The translations under genes and the position numbers were made by a program. Below, in pieces: positions 58,126 through 64,000 of a stretch of DNA of 64,000 bases. Below the pieces are notes generated by a model. That model made no database searches, was not told the DNA's origin, and saw only the letters and a list, made by a program, of their open reading frames with translations. Within the stretch, counting starts at the first letter, position 1, and each line of letters starts with the position of its first letter. This DNA is from Neopusillimonas maritima (GTDB lineage: Bacteria > Pseudomonadota > Gammaproteobacteria > Burkholderiales > Burkholderiaceae_B). The DNA is taken from NCBI RefSeq assembly GCF_040930455.2, contig NZ_CP170494.1, one strand, 5' to 3'.

Positions 58126-59052
58126 CTAAGCTTGTGCGACGAACACGGCAAACCAGTTTTTATCGTCCGACCAGTGTCGGCAGTCATTGAATCCCGCCTG
58201 TTTCAGTAGAGTGGCGAAGGCATCTGTTTGCCATTTATAAGAGTTTTCGGTGTGAATTCGTTCACCGGCAACGAATTGACGTTGTCCATTGGGCCAGGTA
58301 ACGGTTGTGCCTCGGGTTGCCTCCAGATGCATCTCGATGCGTGATTCATCGGCATTGAACAGGGCAATGTGCCGCCATTCATGAAGATTGAAATTGGTTT
58401 GTGCCAATTGATTGATGTGGCGCAAAATATTCCGATTGAAAGCGGCGGTCACTTGAAGAGCATCGTCGTAGGCGCGTTCAAGTATGTCAGCGGGCTTGAT
58501 CAGATCGACACCTATCAACAGCCGGCCGTTCGGGCAAGCCGCGCGAACGCGTTGCAAAAAAGCCAGAGCATCGGCTGGGTTGAAATTACCAATGCTCGAG
58601 CCGGGGTAGAAGAATAAACGCGGGTCGTTGCCGATTTCGTTGGGTAAATGTAGAGAATGCGAAAAGTCTTGTTCCACCGCAACCATTTCTACATGCGGAT
58701 AGCGGCTTTGTAGGCGCGCCAGCGAAGTTTGCAGAAAAGCGGCTGAAATATCCACCGCAACATAGCGCTTGATTTGAAAGGGCTCGAACAGTGCCGTGGC
58801 TTTTTCTCCATCGCCCGCACCCAAATCGATCAACGTTGAGGTTGCTCCAACAGCCTGCTTAATCTCAAGGCTGTGTCGTTTTAGTATTTGCGCTTCCGTG
58901 CGAGTCGGATAATACTCCGGAAGCTCGGTGATCGCGGTAAACAAGCGTGAACCCAGCTCATCGTATAGATATTTTGGAGAAATATGTGGCGGGTCTGCAG
59001 TAAGCCCCGAAATGATCTCCTGGCTGCTTTTTTCGCTATGCTGAACTGACAC
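58126..59052 (-). CDS. egtD: L-histidine N-alpha-methyltransferase (EgtD)
   Basis: 308 aa from GTG 59052, with a strong GAAGGAAA site; an ATG at 59088 would lie within the terminator hairpin. The SAM-binding motif LIDLGAGDGEKA and the family segments YLYDELGSRLFTAITELPEYYPTRTEAQIL and FYPGSSIGNF are typical of EgtD, which trimethylates histidine to hercynine. It supplies the substrate of SenA at 56875-58089. An intrinsic terminator lies 29 bp upstream of the start. Confidence 0.92.
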   Translation of the reverse strand: MSVQHSEKSSQEIISGLTADPPHISPKYLYDELGSRLFTAITELPEYYPTRTEAQILKRHSLEIKQAVGATSTLIDLGAGDGEKATALFEPFQIKRYVAVDISAAFLQTSLARLQSRYPHVEMVAVEQDFSHSLHLPNEIGNDPRLFFYPGSSIGNFNPADALAFLQRVRAACPNGRLLIGVDLIKPADILERAYDDALQVTAAFNRNILRHINQLAQTNFNLHEWRHIALFNADESRIEMHLEATRGTTVTWPNGQRQFVAGERIHTENSYKWQTDAFATLLKQAGFNDCRHWSDDKNWFAVFVAQA

Positions 59053-59080
59053 GGCTTTCCTTCGTGGTTCGTTTTGTTGA

Positions 59081-59110
59081 AAAAACAAGGCCGGTGATGA
59101 GCCGGCCTTG
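59081..59110 (-). terminator. intrinsic terminator just upstream of egtD
   Basis: CAAGGCCGG pairs with CCGGCCTTG across a 7-base loop and is followed on the minus strand by TTTTTTC. It ends the sugE transcript, or, as it lies in the egtD leader, could attenuate egtD. Confidence 0.85.
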
Positions 59111-59184
59111 TCAATTTAGCATGAACGTTGCGAGGGTTAGTAATGTAAGAAGCGTCCCGGTTGGAAGGCTACGAATGTGCATTT

Positions 59185-59502
59185 CTAGTTTGCGGAAAGC
59201 TTCATCAACACCAGCCCCGATACAATTAATACTGCAGCTGCAACGCGCATGGCACTGAGTTGTTCGCCCAGCACCAAAATTCCTACCAAAAACGCACCTA
59301 TCGCTCCGATACCCGTCCAAATGGTATATGCGGTGCCCAGCGGTAATGAACGCATTGAAAACGCCAGCAAGGCGAAGCTCGCAATCATGGTGATAAGGGT
59401 GATGACTGTGGGGATGGGTTTGGTAAAGCCGTGGGACAGCTTCATTGAAAATGCCCAAATCACTTCAAGAATGCCGGCAACGAAAAGGGATATCCAGGCC
59501 AT
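59185..59502 (-). CDS. sugE: guanidinium exporter (SMR family)
   Basis: 105 aa with four TM helices. It begins MAWISLFVAGILEVIWAFSMKLSHGFTKP, with the Gdx/SugE-type conserved E13 and GILEVIW pattern. SugE/Gdx proteins export guanidinium in exchange for protons. A guanidine-II riboswitch lies 21 bp upstream, which fixes the substrate assignment better than homology alone. The ribosome-binding site is AAAGGAG. Confidence 0.92.
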   Translation of the reverse strand: MAWISLFVAGILEVIWAFSMKLSHGFTKPIPTVITLITMIASFALLAFSMRSLPLGTAYTIWTGIGAIGAFLVGILVLGEQLSAMRVAAAVLIVSGLVLMKLSAN

Positions 59503-59522
59503 GATGACTCCTTTGCAAAGAG

Positions 59523-59571
59523 TCGGGCCGTCCCGATATGCGTTCCCGAAGTGTGGGGGAGGTCGTCCTCC
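59523..59571 (-). promoter_or_regulatory. guanidine-II (mini-ykkC) riboswitch
   Basis: Two short stems have ACGR loops on the minus strand: GGAGG-ACGA-CCTCC (59558-59571) and TCGGG-ACGG-CCCGA (59523-59536). This is the defining two-hairpin architecture of the class. It precedes the sugE ribosome-binding site, so guanidinium binding probably increases translation of the exporter. Confidence 0.9.
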
Positions 59572-59694
59572 TGGAGGTGATTTGCGAACCGAAGCGGGTT
59601 GGCCTTCGAGTCGCACGTGTCTATTATAGACATAAGGAAAAATAATGGGCAAGAACAAATAAACTGAAAGTGGTCAAGATCAAATGGGAGTGTT

Positions 59695-60546
59695 ATGAGC
59701 GACGCTAACTATCATATTCGTTGCATGACGAGGCCGGAAATCGACCTTTGTGTATCCTGGGCTGCTGCCGAAGGCTGGAATCCGGGTTTGCATGATGCCG
59801 ACGCTTTTTATGCCGCAGACTCCGAAGGGTTTCTGGTGGGGTTGCTCAACGATGAACCCATTGCGTGCATTTCTGCGGTGCGTTACGGCGAACATTTCGG
59901 ATTTATCGGTTTTTATATTGTGGCGCCAGGTTATCGGCGGCAGGGATATGGGTTGAAACTGTGGAATGCCGCCATGCAACGCCTGGAAGGGCGCCTTATT
60001 GGTTTGGATGGTGTGGTTGCGCAACAAGAAAATTACCGTAAAAGCGGCTTTGAGTTTGCATATAACAACGTTAGGTATCAAGGAACAACGAGCCGTAAGG
60101 ATTCGTTCAGCACTTCTGTTGTCGATTTGGTCAAAGTGCCTGAGGCAGCGCTTGTTGCGTTCGATCGCGTTTTATTTCCCGCACCCAGAACGCCATTTCT
60201 TTCGAGTTGGATAACGCGACCCGGAACGGTTGCCAAAGCCTGCATTAAAGACGGCGTCATGCAAGGCTATGGCGTTATTCGACCATGCAAAATGGGATAC
60301 AAAATTGGCCCCTTGTTCGCCCAAGACCCACATATTGCACAAATGCTTTACGAGACCTTGGTTAGCCAGGTTGAACCGGGGGCACAAGTACAGTTGGATA
60401 TTCCGCAAACGAATCCCCACGCGCCGGCGTTGGTTGAAAGCAATAATATGCAACCTGTTTTTGAGACGGCGCGCATGTATACAGGGCAGGCCCCGAATTT
60501 GGCCATTCACAATATTTACGGGGTAACCAGCTTCGAACTCGGATAA
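59695..60546 (+). CDS. two-domain GNAT-family N-acetyltransferase
   Basis: 283 aa from ATG 59695. The first GNAT domain (1-~135) has GFIGFYIVAPGYRRQGYGLKLWNAAMQRLEG (acetyl-CoA motif A). The second half (140-283) ends like the C-terminal GNAT-like region of YitH-type proteins (GYGVIRPCKMGYKIGPLFAQD). The substrate is unknown. Divergent from sugE, convergent with the hybrid kinase. Confidence 0.8.
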   Translation: MSDANYHIRCMTRPEIDLCVSWAAAEGWNPGLHDADAFYAADSEGFLVGLLNDEPIACISAVRYGEHFGFIGFYIVAPGYRRQGYGLKLWNAAMQRLEGRLIGLDGVVAQQENYRKSGFEFAYNNVRYQGTTSRKDSFSTSVVDLVKVPEAALVAFDRVLFPAPRTPFLSSWITRPGTVAKACIKDGVMQGYGVIRPCKMGYKIGPLFAQDPHIAQMLYETLVSQVEPGAQVQLDIPQTNPHAPALVESNNMQPVFETARMYTGQAPNLAIHNIYGVTSFELG

Positions 60547-60575
60547 ATTTCGGCTTAGGGTTGAACTATTTGTAT

Positions 60576-63038
60576 TTATGCCGGCTGAGATAGCGCGTTT
60601 TTCAACACAGCAGATAACTCTGCCCTTAAGTAGGGCTTGGGCAAAACCCAATAACCCTCAGAAGTGCGCTTATGTGCATCGGCCAGTTTGCCGGAATAAC
60701 CAGACGAAAGCACAACCCGAATTGCGGGGTTATGTTGTTGGGCGAGTTTGGCTAACTCGTAGCCGTCTAGGCCGCCGGGCATCATCATGTCGGTGAAGAG
60801 CAGACCAATTTCGGGGTGTTCTTTTAGTTCATGCAGGCCTTCTTCGCCGTCGTTTGCCGTTATAACGGTGTAGCCCATTCGCGTTAGCTGTTGCACGAGC
60901 ATTTGCCGCACCATGGGCTCATCTTCCACAAGCAGTATCGTTGTCGTCTCGGCGATCATCGTGGGCGTGCTATCCGGGGTGGATCGGGACTCATTTGGAG
61001 GAGGGTTATCAGTACCGTTTTCGTAAAGCGGGAAATACAATCGCAGGGTGGTGCCGTGGCCTAAACGGGAGTCGATATCAACAAACCCGTGGGATTGTTT
61101 TACAAACCCGTAGACCATGCTAAGGCCCAGTCCACTGCCTTTACCCACTTCCTTGGTTGTAAAGAAAGGGTCGAAGATTCTTTCTTTGATTTGTGTATCA
61201 ATACCGCTACCGGTGTCGCTGACCTCAACCATGACGAATGTACCTTTGTTGTTCGATTTGGTTGATGTTTTCAACGAATCAAACCTGACGTTTGCCGTGC
61301 GAATGGTCAGGGCGCCCGCATCGTTCATGGCATCGCGCGCGTTCGCCGTTAAATTGAGCAGCGCGCTTTCAAGCTGGCTGGGGTCGATAAAGGCAATGCA
61401 TGGATTGGCTTGCAGGTGTACATGCAATGAGAAATGCGTGCCTAGCGTATGTTTGATCAGATCTCGCATGTCGATAATCAGGCTATTGACATGCACAGGC
61501 CGGGCATGAAGTTCTTGCTGGCGTGAAAATGCCATTAAGTTGCGAATTAACCCTGCACCTTTGGTTGCCGCCGTTTTCATCATGGCCGCAAGAAATTGCT
61601 GTTGGCTTCCCGAAGGCAGTTCATCAGCAAGCTGACCCGCATTAGCCAAAACGATCGTAAGCAGGTTATTGAAATCGTGTGCGATACCACTGGTTAGTTG
61701 GCCTACCGCCTCAAGACGTTGAGAGTGACGAAGTTGTTCTTCAAGCAGCTTTTTCTCGGTGATGTCGGCAATTGAGCCAACCACACGCGTTGGGTTGCCA
61801 TTTTTGCCGGGGATAACGACCGTGCGATTTACCACATGGGCGTATTGGCCGTTCGCCCGCAGCCATCGATATTCAATTTCACAGGGTTCGCCTTTTTGCG
61901 TGGCTGATTCCAGGGCGGTAAGCGCGGCATCACGGTCATCTTCATGTATGTATTTCGTGGCAAGAAGTGCCTTGCCCAGCTCGGCATCGTGGGCTGGGTC
62001 ATGGCCGAATACATGCTGCATTCCCTCGCTGTACCACATGCTGGAGGTGTTTAGGTTGTATTCCCAGATGATGTCGCCGCTGGCTTGAGCTATGGCACGA
62101 AACCGGGCCTCGTGCGCATGAGCTTGTTCACGGTAGCGCGTGCGCTCGATAACGATTCTGACAAACTGGCAAATGCGTTCTATTAAAGCCAGATCCTCAG
62201 GCGAAGGGGTCATGGGTCGAGCGTAATACATGCCGAACGTGGCCAGGACCTTGTTGTCGGTATTTAATACGGGTGTTGACCAGCACGCACGCATACCTAG
62301 TGCGCGGGTGATGTCGGGGTATTGGTTCCACAACGCATCGGCAAGGATATCCGAGACAATAACCGGCCGGCCTCGTGCCGCTGCGGTGCCGCATGACCCG
62401 ACACCTTCACCGACCGGAAAGCCATCGATCATTTCGTTGTACTTTTTAGGTAGGCTGGGGGCGGATCCATGCCGCAGGTGCCCGTTTTCCACGAGCAAAA
62501 TCGATGAGCAGACATCAGGAATGATTTGGTCGACGGTGTGCGTAATTTCGTCGAGAATATCGTGCAATCCATGTTCTGCGCTAATTTGTTCAAGCAGACG
62601 GGTTTCAAGTTCCTGTAACGCCAGCAGGCGTCGTAACTCTTGATGCGCCTGTTCTACGGCTTTATGAGCGAGTTTAGAATCGTGAATGTCGGTAGTGATA
62701 CCGTACCAGCGCACAACTTTGCCGCTTTCGTTGAAGTGCGGGCTGGCAGCCACATAATGCCAGCGGTAAGCATGACTGGCCTTATGGATAATGCGAAATT
62801 CAGTTCGATAAGGCGTACTGGACTCAATGCATTTCGCCCAAATGGCAAGCGTGGGGGCTTTGTCGTCTGGGTGAACGACAGACAGCCAATCAATTTGCCC
62901 CGGCTGGTCGGCTGTTTCGCCTGTGTAATCCTCAAATACATGGTTAACGTAATCCACCACCCCCTCGGGCGTGGCCGTCCAGATCATGCTTGGCAGGGCC
63001 TCAGCCATGGCGAGCTGGCTGTCGGTAAGGCTAGACAT
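60576..63038 (-). CDS. PAS-GAF-PAS hybrid histidine kinase with receiver domain
   Basis: 820 aa, no TM segments, so cytoplasmic. PAS (about 8-125), a helical linker, GAF (about 160-300), PAS/PAC (305-430), HisKA with phospho-acceptor H454 (TSGIAHDFNNLLTIV), HATPase (ESALLNLTANARDAMND; EVSDTGSGIDTQIKERIFDPFFTTKEVGKGSGLGLSMVYG) and a C-terminal receiver with D750 (LLFTDMMMPGG). The cognate output is not adjacent. The GAF and PAS domains could sense a ligand, light or redox cue; no chromophore residue is claimed. Confidence 0.88.
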   Translation of the reverse strand: MSSLTDSQLAMAEALPSMIWTATPEGVVDYVNHVFEDYTGETADQPGQIDWLSVVHPDDKAPTLAIWAKCIESSTPYRTEFRIIHKASHAYRWHYVAASPHFNESGKVVRWYGITTDIHDSKLAHKAVEQAHQELRRLLALQELETRLLEQISAEHGLHDILDEITHTVDQIIPDVCSSILLVENGHLRHGSAPSLPKKYNEMIDGFPVGEGVGSCGTAAARGRPVIVSDILADALWNQYPDITRALGMRACWSTPVLNTDNKVLATFGMYYARPMTPSPEDLALIERICQFVRIVIERTRYREQAHAHEARFRAIAQASGDIIWEYNLNTSSMWYSEGMQHVFGHDPAHDAELGKALLATKYIHEDDRDAALTALESATQKGEPCEIEYRWLRANGQYAHVVNRTVVIPGKNGNPTRVVGSIADITEKKLLEEQLRHSQRLEAVGQLTSGIAHDFNNLLTIVLANAGQLADELPSGSQQQFLAAMMKTAATKGAGLIRNLMAFSRQQELHARPVHVNSLIIDMRDLIKHTLGTHFSLHVHLQANPCIAFIDPSQLESALLNLTANARDAMNDAGALTIRTANVRFDSLKTSTKSNNKGTFVMVEVSDTGSGIDTQIKERIFDPFFTTKEVGKGSGLGLSMVYGFVKQSHGFVDIDSRLGHGTTLRLYFPLYENGTDNPPPNESRSTPDSTPTMIAETTTILLVEDEPMVRQMLVQQLTRMGYTVITANDGEEGLHELKEHPEIGLLFTDMMMPGGLDGYELAKLAQQHNPAIRVVLSSGYSGKLADAHKRTSEGYWVLPKPYLRAELSAVLKNALSQPA

Positions 63039-63139
63039 GCAAGCACCCCCCTAGTTGAATTTTTTGTTACATTTTTAATGATTATTCTGATACCAGAAAG
63101 CCGGTTCGTCCAGAAATTTTTGTGGATCGGAAAACAAAA

Positions 63140-63170
63140 AACCCAGCTAAACAAGCTGCTTAGCTGGGTT
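63140..63170 (-). terminator. terminator of tRNA-Leu
   Basis: AACCCAGCTA pairs with TAGCTGGGTT across an 11-base loop. On the minus strand a T-rich run follows (TTTTTGTTTT). It lies 16 bp past the tRNA 3' end. Confidence 0.85.
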
Positions 63171-63185
63171 TTCTATATATGGCAC

Positions 63186-63270
63186 TGGTGCCCAGGAGAG
63201 GACTCGAACCTCCACACCTTGCGGCACATGGACCTGAACCATGCGCGTCTACCAATTCCGCCACCTGGGC
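63186..63270 (-). tRNA. tRNA-Leu (CAG)
   Basis: 85 nt with a long variable arm and encoded CCA. The acceptor GCCCAGG pairs with CCTGGGC, the D arm holds GGCGGAATTGGTAGACGC, and the anticodon loop TTCAGGT gives CAG. The T arm reads GGTTCGAGTCC. Confidence 0.92.
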
Positions 63271-63427
63271 CCTTAAAAACTTAAGAGTATGCTAATGTAA
63301 GCCCTGTTAAAGCACTACATTTTTGCACCCGCATAGCTTTGTAAGCCTGCGTGGTTTGCCGGTGCTTACGCAAATCGACAAGAACAAAATTATACAACAG
63401 TTTTTCAGTTAATGGGAAGTACCCTAC

Positions 63428-64000
63428 TTGGTTAAGCGAACAAAAACCCCCCCCCCTAATGAGTCTGATTTAAATGGCGACGAGCTCGACGCCGGGCTGC
63501 CGTTGCTGCCCGCCGATTTCGACCCCGAAGTGCCCAGTCGCGAATCTATTCTTGCGCAACTGCGGCAAGTGGGCAAACCCATTGGCGTAGAAGACCTCGC
63601 CCGCAGTCTGGGGGCTCAAGTCCCTTTATCCACCGGTTTCGACCGCCGCCTGCGCGCCATGGAGCGCGACGGCCAGCTGCTCTATAACGCCGGCGGCAAG
63701 TTATTGGTCAACAAGAAAATGGATTTCATCGCGGGCCGGGTTCAGGGGCATCGCGATGGTTTTGGGTTCCTGGTGCGTGAAGACGGCGGTCCTGATGTGT
63801 TCCTCTTGCCACGCGAAATGCTCAAAGTGCTGCATGGTGATCGCGTCCTGGCGAAGGTTGACGGCGATTATCGTGGGCGCCCGCAAGCTACGATTGTGGA
63901 AGTGGTTGAACGTAAAACCAACCGTCTGGTCGGCCGGTTTTTGTACGAACGCGGTGCGCATATTGTGGTGCCGGAAGATCAGCGCATTAAGCACGATGTA
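63428..64000 (+). CDS. rnr: ribonuclease R, N-terminal part (3' end outside window)
   Basis: 191 codons of the RNase R N-terminus: a helical start (SRESILAQLRQVGKPIGVEDLARSLG), then the cold-shock/OB region DFIAGRVQGHRDGFGFLVREDGGPDVFLLPREMLKVLHGDRVLAKV. Translation from TTG 63428 (GGGA 10 bases upstream) reads MVKRTKTPPPNESD and needs the ten-C run at 63447-63456 to stay in frame; no in-frame ATG lies soon after it. RNase R degrades structured RNA 3' to 5'. A 10-C run in the coding start is unusual and may vary in length. Confidence 0.88.
   Translation, partial: MVKRTKTPPPNESDLNGDELDAGLPLLPADFDPEVPSRESILAQLRQVGKPIGVEDLARSLGAQVPLSTGFDRRLRAMERDGQLLYNAGGKLLVNKKMDFIAGRVQGHRDGFGFLVREDGGPDVFLLPREMLKVLHGDRVLAKVDGDYRGRPQATIVEVVERKTNRLVGRFLYERGAHIVVPEDQRIKHDV

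Overview
The window reads as a Burkholderiales (Betaproteobacteria) chromosome, most likely Alcaligenaceae-like. This is inferred from gene content and moderate GC; no 16S gene is present. About 38 kb of ordinary chromosome surrounds a 25.5-kb integrated mobile element at 6019-31537.

Left chromosomal flank (1-6018): the end of a ferredoxin-reductase-like gene, dadA, an ABC solute-binding protein, a PepSY protein, a TRIC-type channel, a YjfB-like protein and a K+ channel-like protein. A toxin-antitoxin pair (5289-5929) follows, bracketed by two ~98-bp direct repeats. Each repeat carries the terminator and 3' end of a tRNA-Met gene, so this locus has been invaded more than once.

Mobile element (6019-31537): it is bounded by a 47-bp direct repeat identical to the 3' part of the intact tRNA-Met(CAT) gene at 31492-31568, next to a tyrosine integrase. 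From left to right it carries: (1) a type IIS-like restriction-modification system (HTH regulator, fused double D12-class adenine methyltransferase, PD-(D/E)XK subunit, AlwI-family nuclease); (2) a divergent regulator pair sharing an AT-hook-like GRPRKDD motif; (3) a RepA-like initiator with a perfect DnaA box and six 15-bp iterons; (4) a thioredoxin-fold protein, a Lon-like AAA+ ATPase and a CRISPR-like repeat remnant; (5) a compositionally distinct cargo block with an OLD-like ATPase and a HEPN-motif protein; (6) a leftward block encoding DotA/TraY-like, TraW-like and small envelope proteins, and a possible relaxosome accessory protein; (7) an oriT matching the MOBQ architecture (inverted repeat plus TAAGTGCGC) and a MobA/MobL relaxase; (8) an excisionase-like protein and the integrase. 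No VirB4/TraU-type motor or complete secretion system is present, so it looks like a mobilizable replicating element that uses a helper. Carrying TraY suggests it may alter a helper IncI/T4BSS-type channel.

Right chromosomal flank (31569-64000): an FMN-dependent glutamate-synthase-like protein, an MscS channel, modABC with divergent modE and a ModE-like operator, an MCP, a SulP transporter, an FMN reductase, an envelope-sugar operon (GT2, ArnT-like, two-component system), a ferric-reductase/PepSY/two-component module, a selenoneine cluster (senC-senB divergent to senA, plus egtD), a sugE/gdx guanidinium exporter under a guanidine-II riboswitch, a two-domain GNAT protein, a hybrid histidine kinase, tRNA-Leu(CAG) and the start of rnr. 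senA and senB have overlapping start codons on opposite strands within CCATGG. The rnr coding sequence contains a run of ten C just after its start.

The most notable items are the probable helper-manipulating element, its OLD/HEPN pair, the predicted oriT and oriV, the nested tRNA-Met insertion scars, the selenoneine locus, the riboswitch and the rnr poly-C tract.
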